Shown piece by piece: positions 36,345 through 44,784 of a DNA stretch of 64,000 bases. The notes under the pieces are model-generated. The model saw only the letters and a program-made list of their open reading frames with translations, ran no database searches and was not told where the DNA came from. Source of the DNA: DASWYT01 sp965246875. Lineage in GTDB: Bacteria; Pseudomonadota; Alphaproteobacteria; Micavibrionales; SZUA-601. Location: assembly GCA_965246875.1 (NCBI GenBank), contig CBDFFU010000003.1, positions 930,001 through 994,000 on the forward strand. The letters run 5' to 3'. Each line of letters begins with the position of its first letter. The first letter of the stretch is position 1. Made by a program: the position numbers and the translations under genes.

Positions 36345-36744
36345 ACAGCATTTTAGCTAATATATTGCATTGCAGCAGCATTTTGTTCATATTTCGATAA
36401 AATTTTATATACATGTTTAACATTTCCTGATACGGTGGGATAAGACACCCATATGAACCGGAGGCCCTATGGAAATGTATGTGCAGTATATGTTAGATTA
36501 TTATCACCTCAGCGATTATATTAGCAAGGAAACAGCATCGGCTGTGCTCTATACATTTTACTATTACGCAATGGCCGACGGCACTGGGTCGATGCTTGAA
36601 TAGCAAACTGTAAATCCAAGGTGATGTGACGCATGGATAAAGATGCGATTGTCTGTCCAATTGTCCGGTATGACCTCTTGCATTTTACTAGTTGCCCACT
36701 TATAACAGGAACCCGCAAGCGGCTTTCGGGCCAATTGCTTGTGT
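36345..36744. other. Intergenic stretch upstream of tRNA-Gln
   Basis: Apart from the 44-codon ORF at 36469, this AT-rich stretch shows no supported gene. A second frame from 36633 runs into tRNA-Gln and was rejected. Confidence 0.5.
36469..36603 (+). CDS. Candidate 44-residue tyrosine-rich protein
   Basis: The ORF has a strong ribosome site (GGAGG five bases before the ATG) and encodes 44 residues beginning MEMYVQYMLDYYHLSDYIS and ending GTGSMLE. Eight Tyr and four Met residues make it unusual. It is mildly amphipathic with no clear membrane helix. It lies in the gap between the complex I subunit and tRNA-Gln, where no other gene is present. No similarity is recognised; only the ribosome site and codon-like composition support it. 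Confidence 0.45.
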   Translation: MEMYVQYMLDYYHLSDYISKETASAVLYTFYYYAMADGTGSMLE

Positions 36745-36818
36745 TGGGGTGTCGCCAAGCGGTAAGGCAGCGGTTTTTGGTATCGCCACCCTAGGTTCGA
36801 ATCCTAGCACCCCAGCCA
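36745..36818 (+). tRNA. tRNA-Gln (TTG)
   Basis: A 74-nt tRNA with acceptor TGGGGTG/CACCCCA, anticodon loop TTTTGGT (anticodon TTG), T-arm GGTTCGAATCC and encoded CCA. The region downstream looks rearranged, as often seen next to tRNA genes. Confidence 0.95.
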
Positions 36819-36907
36819 TTCCATTAAAAAAGCCACCCTTAGCGGTGGGGGTATAGTGATAGGCAACAGAGTTCACTAATCTGACCACACTTACTGATAG
36901 AAATATT

Positions 36908-36942
36908 AATAGCCGCTAATCGTTAACCCGATAGCGGCTATT
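36908..36942 (+). terminator. Terminator-like hairpin after tRNA-Gln
   Basis: AATAGCCGCTA and TAGCGGCTATT form a perfect 11-bp stem around 13 bases, followed by TTTCTTTG. It could end the tRNA transcript. Confidence 0.6.
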
Positions 36943-37005
36943 TCTTTGTCCAGAATCGTATATTATGCTTTTAGACAAATAGGATTTTTTAAGGAAAAAG
37001 AAAAA

Positions 37006-37692
37006 TTGGATGCGGATGCCCTTTATATACGAGTTGGTCGCTTAATAGAGTGCATGCCTGATTTGGCCAACGTTGTTTTAAATACTGATACACTTAAGTG
37101 GTTTGGTGACGCATATGCCGTAGCTGAGGCGTCTGGAGATGTTTTTCTAAAAGTAGAGTTGAAATCCGCGATTGATAATATAAGCCGACTGGCCGGATAT
37201 GCTGCTAGTGCATCACAAGCTCAAGCATCGGCTCGCATAATTCAGACCACTCTTTATAGAATTTTATTCACTACTGAATTAAAAGCTTCCGCGGCTGTTC
37301 AAAGTAGTTTTATCCCAGCAGGAAATTCTTTTGACGCTATATCGGCAATATCAAAGGTATTAAACAAAGCTCAGCAAGATATTCTGATAGTTGATCCTTA
37401 TCTTGATCACACCGTACTCACCGATTTCGCAGTTCTAGTTCAGGAAAATGTATTAATACGTCTTTTGGCAGATCAAAAGGATCATAAGCCTTCTCTTGAA
37501 CCAAGTTTTCAACGTTGGGTGGTACAACATGGTAGCAACCGTCGGGTTCAATTGAGACTTGCTCCCGCTCGCACTACACATGATCGCCTTATAATTATAG
37601 ATCATTCGGAGGTATGGATATTGACTCAATCTTTGAATGCATTTGCTCACCGAGCACCGGCTAGTTTGGTGCTGGTCAACCCCCGATATTGA
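37006..37692 (+). pseudogene. Phospholipase D-like protein, 3' end cut by IS insertion
   Basis: The frame encodes a PLD-fold C-terminal half: a helical N-terminal region (about 1-100), then ILIVDPYLDHTVLTDFA and a degenerate HKD motif THDRLIIIDHSEVWI (Arg replaces Lys). The start is probably TTG at 37006 with AAGGA ten bases upstream; the frame is open back to 36946. The stop codon TGA at 37690-37692 is formed by the first three bases of the IS3-family element, so the native C-terminus is lost. Proteins with one HKD motif usually act as dimers. Function is unknown. The gene is AT-richer than the surroundings. Confidence 0.75.
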
Positions 37693-37701
37693 GTCCAGGT
37701 T

Positions 37702-38577
37702 TTAAGTTACAGTTTGGAGCAGCTGCAGCATCATGGCGGGGGCTGGAGCGTAAGCGGAAGCCCCTGCCATGATGCAAGCATGCGTTCTGGCCAGTGGAGC
37801 GGGTGGCCTATAGCCCAGCGACGTGTGCGGGCGGATATGGTTGTAATGATGCCGCCACTGCTCCAAGATCACCTGGGCTTCTTTCAGCGTGTAAAACGTC
37901 TCCGCATTCAGGCATTCGTCCCGCAGCCTTGCGTTGAAGCTCTCATTATAACCATTCTCCCACGGGCTGCCTGGCTCGATATACAGTGTTTTGACGTGTA
38001 GCTTTGGTAGCCAGTCCTTGATCGATCTGGCCGTAAACTCCGACCCGTTATCCGAACGGATATGATCAGGAATGCCTTTGCTCACAAACAGATCCGTCAG
38101 CACAGCCATGATGTCATCCGCCTTCAAGCTGTAACCCGTCCGCAAAGCCAGGCATTCCCGCGTGTACTCATCGATCACCGTCAGTGTGCGGATCTTGGTG
38201 CCGTCCTTGAGCCGGTCCGCTACAAAGTCATACGCCCACACATGGTTCTGCCAACACGGTCTAAGTCGGATGCATGAACCGTCATTCAGATAGAGACGAC
38301 CTTTCTTCTTATGCCGTTGCGGTACCTTCAGCCCCTCTCGCCGCCAGATGCGCTCCACACGTTTGTGATTAACCACCCAGCCTTGAACCCGCAGCAACGC
38401 CGTGATGCGTTTGTAACCGTAACGACCATAACGCGCCGCAAGTTTTATAATGTCCGCCGTCAGCGCTTCTTCGTCACGCGCTCGCTTAAGAGGCCTGCGC
38501 TGCAAGCCGCGGCTCTGCCCCAACGCCTTGCACGCCCGTCGTTCCGTAATTCCCAGCTTCTGCTGCACATAAACCAC
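37702..38577 (-). CDS. IS3-family transposase OrfB (integrase catalytic domain)
   Basis: The 291-residue frame has an N-terminal HTH_21-like region (YGRYGYKRITALLRVQGWVVN) and an rve integrase core with the DDE residues in VWAYDFVADRL, IRSDNGSEFTA and SPWENGYNES. It lacks its own clear ribosome site; its frame overlaps the end of orfA at -1, so it is probably made as an OrfAB fusion. The C-terminal tail after GYRPPAP is Ala-rich. Motifs fit the IS407/IS3-type subgroup. It appears intact. Confidence 0.95.
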   Translation of the reverse strand: MVYVQQKLGITERRACKALGQSRGLQRRPLKRARDEEALTADIIKLAARYGRYGYKRITALLRVQGWVVNHKRVERIWRREGLKVPQRHKKKGRLYLNDGSCIRLRPCWQNHVWAYDFVADRLKDGTKIRTLTVIDEYTRECLALRTGYSLKADDIMAVLTDLFVSKGIPDHIRSDNGSEFTARSIKDWLPKLHVKTLYIEPGSPWENGYNESFNARLRDECLNAETFYTLKEAQVILEQWRHHYNHIRPHTSLGYRPPAPLARTHACIMAGASAYAPAPAMMLQLLQTVT

Positions 38578-38603
38578 AGCCTCCCGGCGACGCTCAGGAC
38601 TGG

Positions 38604-38882
38604 TTAGAACTTTCCCGTCGATACTTCCTTCAAAATCAGATTATCCAAAGTCAGGTCGGCGACAGCACGTTTCAGCCGCCCATTCTCTATCTCAAGATCC
38701 TTCAAGCGCCGCGCCTGATCCACACCCAGACCGCCGTATTCTTTCCGCCAGCGGTAATACGTATTCCCCGTCACAGCCAACGCACGCAACACATCTTCCA
38801 TCCGCTTGCCCTGGCCAATCATCACCTCAGCCTGCCGCAAATAGCCTATAATCTGCTCCGCCGTAAACCTCCGCCGTGACAT
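38604..38882 (-). CDS. IS3-family transposase OrfA
   Basis: This 92-residue DNA-binding protein has a helix-turn-helix (FTAEQIIGYLRQAEVMIGQG to VTGNTYYRWRKEYGG) and a C-terminal leucine-zipper-like helix (LKDLEIENGRLKRAVADLTL). Near its stop the heptamer GGGAAAG (plus-strand complement at 38610-38616) is in the correct register for -1 slippage into orfB. It begins close to the right end of the element. Confidence 0.92.
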   Translation of the reverse strand: MSRRRFTAEQIIGYLRQAEVMIGQGKRMEDVLRALAVTGNTYYRWRKEYGGLGVDQARRLKDLEIENGRLKRAVADLTLDNLILKEVSTGKF

Positions 38883-38941
38883 GCAAAACCCTCCCGCTAG
38901 ATGTCCACATCATACCAAGAATAACTCTCGGCTTGGACTCA

Positions 38942-39430
38942 TTTATAGGGGGCGGACCACACGATCTGGTCGCGCGGTTTGACGTTCCGTATCACTATAT
39001 CCAGCACAACCCCAATAACCGCAGCTCACATGAAACAGCTTTATTAGTGCAACTGGCACAGTATCAACCCGATTATATTGTGCTGGCAAAATACATGCTA
39101 ATCCTGAGCGCGGATGTGGTGAGCAAATACAGCGGCCGCCTCATCAATATTCACCATTCCTTTCTGCCAGCCTTTATCGGTGCCAAACCCTATGCGCAGG
39201 CGTTTGCGCGTGGTGTCAAAATGATTGGTGCCACAGCCCATTTTGTGACCAATGAGCTGGACGAGGGACCAATTATCCAGCAACAAGTGATCACCGTCGA
39301 TCACAATGACGATGCCCAGGACATGGCGAAAGCCGGTCGCGAAGTCGAAATCCAAACGCTCGCCAAGGCGTTGAAACTGGTCTTTGACAACCGGGTATTT
39401 GTGAATGGCAATAAGACGGTGGTGTTTTAA
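38942..39430 (+). pseudogene. purU: Formyltetrahydrofolate deformylase, 5'-truncated
   Basis: The sequence continues directly from the IS right end with the C-terminal 160 or so residues of PurU: PHDLVARFDVPYHY, YIVLAKYMLILS, INIHHSFLPAFIGAKPY (catalytic His), IGATAHFVTNELDEGPII (catalytic Asp) and VFVNGNKTVVF at the end. The N-terminal ACT domain and the start of the hydrolase domain, including the conserved Asn, are missing. An in-frame ATG lies inside the IS (38876), so a chimeric protein could be made but should be inactive. A full purU may exist elsewhere. Confidence 0.88.
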
Positions 39431-39548
39431 AGCACTGTAAGCAATAAAAAAGTATTTAAATTTCAAGATAAATTCAAAGAAACATATATTATGATTAGGT
39501 TGCCAAATTTTTCTTGCAAATTGCCATAAGATTAGATAAGAATCGGCT

Positions 39549-40391
39549 ATGAGAGATTTTTCAAACATCCTTGATATTGTAACGATAGGTCGAAATGACA
39601 ATGGTTTTCGCCGCACGGCGGAAAGCATTGTTGCGCAAGGTCCTGAAGCGCTTAAACATGTGCGTTGGTTGGTTGTTAATGGCAGCAGCCCCAAACACCT
39701 TATGCATGAAGCAGTTGAAGAATACAGTCCTTACATGGCTTGGCATCAGTCAAAGCCTGATAAAGGTTTGTATGATGCAATGAATAAAGGCTTGGAACAA
39801 GCCAGTAGTCGTTTTGTCTGGTTTATGAATTCTGGCGATACGCTGCCGACAAATAAAACAGTTGCTACTGTACTAGATACAATAAATGCTAATCCTGAAG
39901 TAGACATGGTTTATGGTGGTTATATCACACGGGATAAATATCATGAACCACAAACTATTTCACGCGACTCTTTTCAAGTTCCACATCATCAAAGCACAAT
40001 CTACAATCTTGAAACGCTTGGAACACAACAATATTCAGCACGTTATCCAATTGCAGCCGACTATGAACTTACTGTAGGTTTTTTAGAGAAATGCAAACGG
40101 GTCATCTGTGTGAATGAGGCTTTTGTAGATTTTGAAGGAAGCGGCGTATCTGACAAACGTTATATTAAAGCTCATATGGAATGTTTCTTAATTCGGCAAA
40201 GATCAAAACGCGCTAATCTATATGAGAATGCCCTGCTAACTGCAAAGTGTATCACAGGAAAAATGTTGCACGAAAATTATCCGCAAGCCTACACGCAAGT
40301 TAAAGCTCTATATCATCAAATGGGTTTCGGGCAAAAGGCCAAGGCCGAAAAGGCAGAAACGTTACAATCTATGCTAATTCACAGTGTGTAA
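39549..40391 (+). CDS. Family 2 glycosyltransferase
   Basis: The 280-residue protein has the GT-A fold: an N-terminal nucleotide-binding strand (ILDIVTIGRNDNGFRRTAESI), the acceptor-region motif KPDKGLYDAMNKGLEQASSRFVWFMNSGDTL with the DxD-like SGD, and PIAADYELTVGFLEK. It resembles WcaE-type transferases of exopolysaccharide clusters. It stands alone next to the truncated purU, without other polysaccharide genes, so it may be a remnant of a larger cluster. Composition is AT-richer than average. Confidence 0.88.
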   Translation: MRDFSNILDIVTIGRNDNGFRRTAESIVAQGPEALKHVRWLVVNGSSPKHLMHEAVEEYSPYMAWHQSKPDKGLYDAMNKGLEQASSRFVWFMNSGDTLPTNKTVATVLDTINANPEVDMVYGGYITRDKYHEPQTISRDSFQVPHHQSTIYNLETLGTQQYSARYPIAADYELTVGFLEKCKRVICVNEAFVDFEGSGVSDKRYIKAHMECFLIRQRSKRANLYENALLTAKCITGKMLHENYPQAYTQVKALYHQMGFGQKAKAEKAETLQSMLIHSV

Positions 40392-40395
40392 TGAG

Positions 40396-40668
40396 TTACT
40401 GACCATGCCGCTTTAACCACGCTGCCGCGTAACCACACACCGGCACGATCTCAATCCCGTCACGTTTTGCCAGACCGTGAATAAAGGTCATCAATAAACC
40501 GGCTGCACCCGTGCCGCGCAACGCTTGCGGGGCTTCGACGTGATTGATATACAGTTTGCCATCAAGGCGGCTGTAATCGGCAAAGACGGTTTTGTCCTCC
40601 ACCTGATATTCGAATCGGCGTTTGGCCGCATTATCACGAAAGGCTTCAGCGGCATCAATTGTAATCAT
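40396..40668 (-). CDS. Small GNAT-fold acetyltransferase (NATD1/YidJ-like)
   Basis: The 90-residue protein is a minimal GNAT domain: FEYQVEDKTVFADYSRLDGKLYINHVEAP, then the acetyl-CoA loop ALRGTGAAGLLM and VPVCGYAAAWLKRH. Small proteins of this type (Acetyltransf_CG, NATD1) are widespread; substrates are unknown. It is convergent with the glycosyltransferase. Confidence 0.88.
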   Translation of the reverse strand: MITIDAAEAFRDNAAKRRFEYQVEDKTVFADYSRLDGKLYINHVEAPQALRGTGAAGLLMTFIHGLAKRDGIEIVPVCGYAAAWLKRHGQ

Positions 40669-40833
40669 GGCATAAACTCACTCGGGATGGGGCATATCAC
40701 ATGGATATAAGTCTGGTCACCCGTCGAGCAAGGTGAGACTGTCTGCGACTTGAGCGATAACCATTCTCGCGGATAGACGCATGAGCAGAACAATCTATAC
40801 TCGAGCACTCTGTCATAAATTCAATGAGTTCCC

Positions 40834-41811
40834 ATGCGTTTTTTCTCTTCCAGCCGCAAACGGTTTGCCGACCTGTCCGAAGCCGAAATTCTGGCTTTGG
40901 CCATTTCATCGGAAGAGGATGACAGCCGCATCTATCAGGATTACGCCGATCGTCTGCGCGCCGACTACGCCGCGACAGCCGACATGTTTGTCACCATGGC
41001 AAACGAAGAAAACGAACATCGCCGCCGTCTGATCGCCGATTTTGCACGCCGTTTTGGCGGCACGATCCCCTTAATCCGGCGCGAGCATGTGGCGGGGTAT
41101 TACACGCGCCGCCCGGTGTGGCTGCTGCAAAATCTGGGCGTTGAACGGATGCGTCAGGAAGCGCGCAACATGGAAATGGACGCCTATCATTTCTATACCA
41201 CCGCGGCTAAAAACACGACCGATCCGCAAACACGTTCACTGCTTGGCGATCTGGCCGCACAGGAACGCGGGCATGTATGCTTGACGAATATCACCGCGAA
41301 AAAACTCCTGTCGGACGATGTTAAACAGGACGAAGCCCAGCACGCCAAACGCCAATTGATTTTAACGTGGGTGCAACCGGGTCTGGCCGGTTTGATGGAC
41401 GGTTCCGTGTCGACACTGGCACCGATTTTTGCGACGGCGTTTGCCACGCACAACCCCCACACCACCTTGCTTGTCGGCCTGGCCGCTTCAATTGGAGCCG
41501 GCATTTCCATGGGCTTCACCGAAGCCGCCCATGATGACGGCGTTATTTCCGGCCGTGGCTCACCCCTCAAACGGGGACTGGCCTGTGGCGTCATGACGGC
41601 CCTTGGCGGTCTGGGCCACGCCTTGCCCTATTGCCTGACCGATTTCTGGACGGCAACCATTATAGCCTTTATTGTGGTCTTCTTTGAACTCTGGGCCATC
41701 GTCTGGATTCAAAATCATTACATGGAAACCCCGGTCTGGCGCGCTATTACGCAAGTCGTTATCGGCGGTGCATTGGTCTTGATTGCCGGGATTTTGATTG
41801 GTGCGGGTTGA
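40834..41811 (+). CDS. mbfA: MbfA-type ferritin/VIT1 membrane iron exporter
   Basis: The 325-residue protein fuses an N-terminal ferritin-like diiron domain (about 20-160; SSEEDDSRIYQDYADRL, MANEENEHRRRL, ARNMEMDAYHFY, AAQERGHV supply the Glu/His ligands) to a C-terminal VIT1/CCC1 domain with five hydrophobic helices (GLMDGSVSTLAPIF, ASIGAGISMGFTEAA). This fusion is the erythrin-vacuolar iron transport family, called MbfA in rhizobia and Agrobacterium, an inner-membrane iron exporter protecting against iron and peroxide stress. Regulation by Irr is known there; I do not see a convincing Irr box here. Confidence 0.92.
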   Translation: MRFFSSSRKRFADLSEAEILALAISSEEDDSRIYQDYADRLRADYAATADMFVTMANEENEHRRRLIADFARRFGGTIPLIRREHVAGYYTRRPVWLLQNLGVERMRQEARNMEMDAYHFYTTAAKNTTDPQTRSLLGDLAAQERGHVCLTNITAKKLLSDDVKQDEAQHAKRQLILTWVQPGLAGLMDGSVSTLAPIFATAFATHNPHTTLLVGLAASIGAGISMGFTEAAHDDGVISGRGSPLKRGLACGVMTALGGLGHALPYCLTDFWTATIIAFIVVFFELWAIVWIQNHYMETPVWRAITQVVIGGALVLIAGILIGAG

Positions 41812-41816
41812 TGCTT

Positions 41817-42449
41817 TTAGTGCGCCATATCGTGTGGAGTATCATCACTATTATTATCAGCCAAAGTTTGTGACAAGACCGTAGTAAAATCAGGCATTTG
41901 CTGTTGGGATGCTGTCCGGTAAATAAACCCTTTCGCCGCATAGGGGAAACCAAATTGTTCGGCGTCTTTGTTCCAGAACCGCACCTGTGACCAATCGTTT
42001 AAGTCTGACACATCCATGGCGCGTTGAGATTCATAAATGATGCGGCGGGTTTTGCTGTCGCTGCCCCAGTTGCTTTGGGTCACATTGATTGTGCGCGGGT
42101 CGATCACATCTTTGACTACGGCCAAATGGCCATGCGTCATGCGCGGCGTTTGCGCCAGCACCAGCACGCTGCCGGGAATAGGCAGCATGCCATACGCATA
42201 GCGCGGCGCGGTCAGTATGGGTTGCGCAGGGTCGGGTGCGACCTGATTCCACCAGGTATAAGCATCGCCATACAGTTGCACACCAGACACTTGCCGCGCA
42301 TAGGGCACACATTGCACCGCATGTGATTCGTAATGGCCGCTGGCAAAGGGTGTGTCGAAACGTCCACCCGCACAACCTGCCATCAGCAAGCTGAGCAACG
42401 CCACAGCGGCAAAGTGAACAGGAGGGGGGACACAACGCTGTTGGAACAT
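41817..42449 (-). CDS. CHAP-domain lipoprotein (putative cell-wall amidase)
   Basis: The 210-residue protein has a lipoprotein signal (SLLMAGC) and a CHAP domain with the catalytic Cys in HAVQCVPYARQVSGVQL and the His in RMTHGHLAVVKDV. CHAP enzymes are NlpC/P60-like amidases or endopeptidases that cut peptidoglycan. The ATG at 42449 with an upstream AGG is preferred to a TTG four codons earlier. The C-terminal 60 residues are hydrophilic. It is convergent with mbfA, only five bases apart. Confidence 0.85.
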   Translation of the reverse strand: MFQQRCVPPPVHFAAVALLSLLMAGCAGGRFDTPFASGHYESHAVQCVPYARQVSGVQLYGDAYTWWNQVAPDPAQPILTAPRYAYGMLPIPGSVLVLAQTPRMTHGHLAVVKDVIDPRTINVTQSNWGSDSKTRRIIYESQRAMDVSDLNDWSQVRFWNKDAEQFGFPYAAKGFIYRTASQQQMPDFTTVLSQTLADNNSDDTPHDMAH

Positions 42450-42556
42450 AAGCCTATTCAACCGCTGAAAGGTGAAACGTGAGTGAACCTCCTTTTAAAC
42501 CCAAACCGGATACCAGTCAAAAAGACACGATTTGGTGACACGCGCATGCTATATTT

Positions 42557-42575
42557 CAATACTTCAATAGTATTG
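42557..42575. promoter_or_regulatory. Operator-like palindrome upstream of the mhqO-mhqD pair
   Basis: CAATAC and GTATTG form a 6-bp inverted repeat around seven bases, about 63 bp before the dioxygenase ATG. MarR-family regulators such as MhqR control this gene pair in Bacillus, so it is a plausible operator; no regulator gene lies beside it. Confidence 0.4.
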
Positions 42576-42637
42576 CACTATAGGAATAAGACGCTTATAG
42601 TTATCAAGACATTCCGAGTCAAAACAGGGAGATAACC

Positions 42638-43570
42638 ATGACCAAAACATCCGGCATTCACCATATTACCGCCATGGCCAGTGATCCGAAACGCAACTAT
42701 GATTTTTACACAAAAATCCTGGGGCTGCGCTTTATCAAAAAAACCGTCAATTTTGACGACCCCAGCACGTATCATTTTTATTTTGCCGACAAAGTGGGTA
42801 CGCCGGGTTCGGTGTTGACGTTCTTCCCACATCCGGGACTGCCGCGTGGCCGTGCCGGGCAAGGGCAGGCTGTGGAAATCGTGTTCGCGATTCCAAAATC
42901 GGCCTTGGCCTTTTGGATTGATCGCTTTCATCAAAAAAGCATCGCCTATCAAGGACCGGAAGAGCGCTTCGACGAGAAGATTATTCGCATTACCGACCCC
43001 GATGGTTTGATGCTGGAATTTGTCGGCGTTGACGATCTGCCATCCGATCATGTCTGGGCGACCAATGAAATCGGCGCCGATGTCGCGATCCGCGGGTTTC
43101 ATAGCACGGCTTTGTGGGTGAAAGACCATGTCAGAACTGCCGATATTTTGACCAAGCATTTGGGCTTTAAGTTTCTTGAGCAGGATGGCACGCGTTATCG
43201 TTATACCACGGGCTTGGCCGGGTTTGGTCAGACGGTCGATCTGCGTAGCCTGCCAGATATCTGGCGCGCGGCACCGGGCGCTGGCACCATTCATCATGTG
43301 GCCTGGCGTGTCGGCGGAGATGCAGATGAAGACGCCGTGCGGGCCGCGATTACGGCGGATGCTTACCATCTGACGCCGGTGATTGATCGCGATTATTTTC
43401 ACTCGGTCTATTTTCGGGAGTCAAATGGCATTCTGTTTGAACTGGCCACTGACCAGCCGGGATTTGCGATCGATGAAGATGTTGAAACGTTGGGGCAAGC
43501 CTTGAAACTGCCCGCCCGTTACGAAGCCCAACGCGACGCAATTACAGCGGCGTTACCATCTCTAGACTAA
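42638..43570 (+). CDS. VOC-family ring-cleaving dioxygenase (MhqO-like)
   Basis: The 310-residue protein has two glyoxalase/VOC modules. Metal ligands are in SGIHHITAMA near the N-terminus, GTIHHVAWRVG near 220 and GILFELATDQPGF near 265. It matches the MhqO group of extradiol-type dioxygenases linked to detoxification of quinones and catechols. The esterase gene follows by nine bases, the same pairing as mhqO-mhqD of Bacillus subtilis. A minus-strand frame of 274 codons overlaps it but shows no domain. Confidence 0.9.
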   Translation: MTKTSGIHHITAMASDPKRNYDFYTKILGLRFIKKTVNFDDPSTYHFYFADKVGTPGSVLTFFPHPGLPRGRAGQGQAVEIVFAIPKSALAFWIDRFHQKSIAYQGPEERFDEKIIRITDPDGLMLEFVGVDDLPSDHVWATNEIGADVAIRGFHSTALWVKDHVRTADILTKHLGFKFLEQDGTRYRYTTGLAGFGQTVDLRSLPDIWRAAPGAGTIHHVAWRVGGDADEDAVRAAITADAYHLTPVIDRDYFHSVYFRESNGILFELATDQPGFAIDEDVETLGQALKLPARYEAQRDAITAALPSLD

Positions 43571-43579
43571 GGGAATGTC

Positions 43580-44194
43580 ATGGATAATTTCAAACATATT
43601 TTCAAGCCAGGTCGCGCGGAACGGCCTGTGCTGCTCCTGCTGCATGGCACGGGTGGTAATGAAACAGATTTGGTGGGTCTGGCCGAAGCGGTTGACCCGC
43701 TTGCACCACTTCTGTCATTGCGTGGCAACGTGCTGGAGAATGGTCACCCGCGTTTTTTCAAGCGTCTGGCTGAAGGCATGTTTGATCTCGAGGACTTGCA
43801 ACTCCGCACCAAGGAATTGGCAGACTTTATTCCTGTCGCGCGTCAGCATTACGGCATCACTAAACAGCCATTGATTGCATTGGGTTATTCAAACGGGGCC
43901 AACATTGCGGCCAACACCTTGTTGCAAGGCCACAACGTGTTGAATGCTGCCATGCTGTTGCGCGCAATGGTGCCACAGGTGCCGGAAACCCTGCCAGATT
44001 TGTCGGCAACGAAAGTTCTGATGCTGTCAGGATTATTGGATGGTATTATTCCAACCGATAATGCGCAACGTCTGGCCGACATGTTCAGAACGGCCCAGGC
44101 AGAGATTGATCTTCGGTTGAAACCTGTAACACACAGTCTGGGGCAATCCGATATCATGGATATGCGTGATTGGTTATCGACACACTATCCTTAA
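43580..44194 (+). CDS. Phospholipase/carboxylesterase-family hydrolase (MhqD-like)
   Basis: The 204-residue alpha/beta hydrolase shows VLLLLHGTGGNETDLVGLA, the nucleophile LGYSNGANI (Ser about 103), the Asp in LSGLLDGIIPTDNA and the His in PVTHSLGQ. It fits the MhqD group that accompanies ring-cleaving dioxygenases; it may hydrolyse cleaved-ring products or esters. AAGGGA lies before the ATG. The operon ends at the terminator that follows. Confidence 0.9.
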   Translation: MDNFKHIFKPGRAERPVLLLLHGTGGNETDLVGLAEAVDPLAPLLSLRGNVLENGHPRFFKRLAEGMFDLEDLQLRTKELADFIPVARQHYGITKQPLIALGYSNGANIAANTLLQGHNVLNAAMLLRAMVPQVPETLPDLSATKVLMLSGLLDGIIPTDNAQRLADMFRTAQAEIDLRLKPVTHSLGQSDIMDMRDWLSTHYP

Positions 44195-44203
44195 AACGTA
44201 AAT

Positions 44204-44225
44204 AAGCCCTGCAAGGGGCTTTTTT
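44204..44225. terminator. Intrinsic terminator
   Basis: AAGCCC/GGGCTT stem with a six-base loop and a T-run, between the convergent mhqD-like and PEBP genes. Confidence 0.85.
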
Positions 44226-44238
44226 GGTGCAGCCAAAT

Positions 44239-44784
44239 TTAGTTTTCCTGCAACCCGGTCAAAACAGCCTGACCAATGATATGACCATCCATGGCACGCT
44301 GCAAATCCGGTTTGCTGACACCCATCGGCAATTGCAATTCCGTATTAAGTGCATACAGCGTGAAATGGTAATGATGCAATCCACTATCGGCTGGCGGGCA
44401 GGGACCTGTGTAAGCGGCAACGCCGGCATCGTTCAAACCCTGCTGCACGACGTCTGTTGATTTTGCCGGACGTATTTGTGCCGTTAATCGTGTGTCATTG
44501 GCGGGGATATTATACACCAGCCAATGGGTGAACAATCCCTTTGCCGTATCCGGATCGTCCATGATCAACGCAAAGTTTTTTGTTGCCTCTGGCACACCCT
44601 GCCACAATAAGGTTGGAGAAATATCCGTACCCTTGCATGTATACATCATGGGGATGATGGTATTGTCATCAAACGCCTGACTGGTTAAGGCCAATCGGCT
44701 CACAGGTGCCACAGCATTGACCTGACTATACGCCGGCATGGTCAAGGCCAACAGCATTATAGCGGTCAGACCACACCGCATCAT
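44239..44784 (-). CDS. Secreted PEBP-family protein (YbhB/YbcL)
   Basis: The 181-residue protein has a signal peptide (MLLALTMPAYSQ) and a phosphatidylethanolamine-binding-protein fold: TCKGTDISPTLLWQGVPE, FALIMDDPDTAKGLFTHWLVYNIP, GPCPPADSGLHHYHFTLYAL. The anion-binding DPD and HxY residues are present. Bacterial members are of unknown function. The ATG overlaps the msrA stop, so it is translated as part of the msr operon. Confidence 0.9.
   Translation of the reverse strand: MMRCGLTAIMLLALTMPAYSQVNAVAPVSRLALTSQAFDDNTIIPMMYTCKGTDISPTLLWQGVPEATKNFALIMDDPDTAKGLFTHWLVYNIPANDTRLTAQIRPAKSTDVVQQGLNDAGVAAYTGPCPPADSGLHHYHFTLYALNTELQLPMGVSKPDLQRAMDGHIIGQAVLTGLQEN

Larger units (their letters stand above)
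37690..38941 (-). mobile_element. IS3-family insertion sequence (1252 bp)
   Basis: Both ends begin TGAGTCCA when read inward; of the first 20 positions 14 agree between the two ends (1-8, 10, 16-20). The element holds orfA (38604-38882) and orfB (37702-38577) in the IS3 arrangement. No target-site duplication is visible: the left flank ends GATAT and the right begins TTTAT. The two flanks carry fragments of different genes. Confidence 0.9.

Noticed and set aside
36633..36794. A 53-codon frame after the 44-residue ORF, with AAGGTGATG upstream
   Set aside because: It runs through most of tRNA-Gln, so it is very unlikely to be a gene.
36825..36852. CCACC/GGTGG hairpin with a preceding A-run just after tRNA-Gln
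   Set aside because: It would terminate only minus-strand transcription, and no minus-strand gene enters from the right; the 11-bp hairpin at 36908 is the better terminator.
42578..43402. A 274-codon minus-strand frame opposite the mhqO-like gene
   Set aside because: It has no domain, an atypical composition and lies wholly antisense to a gene with clear VOC metal-binding motifs.
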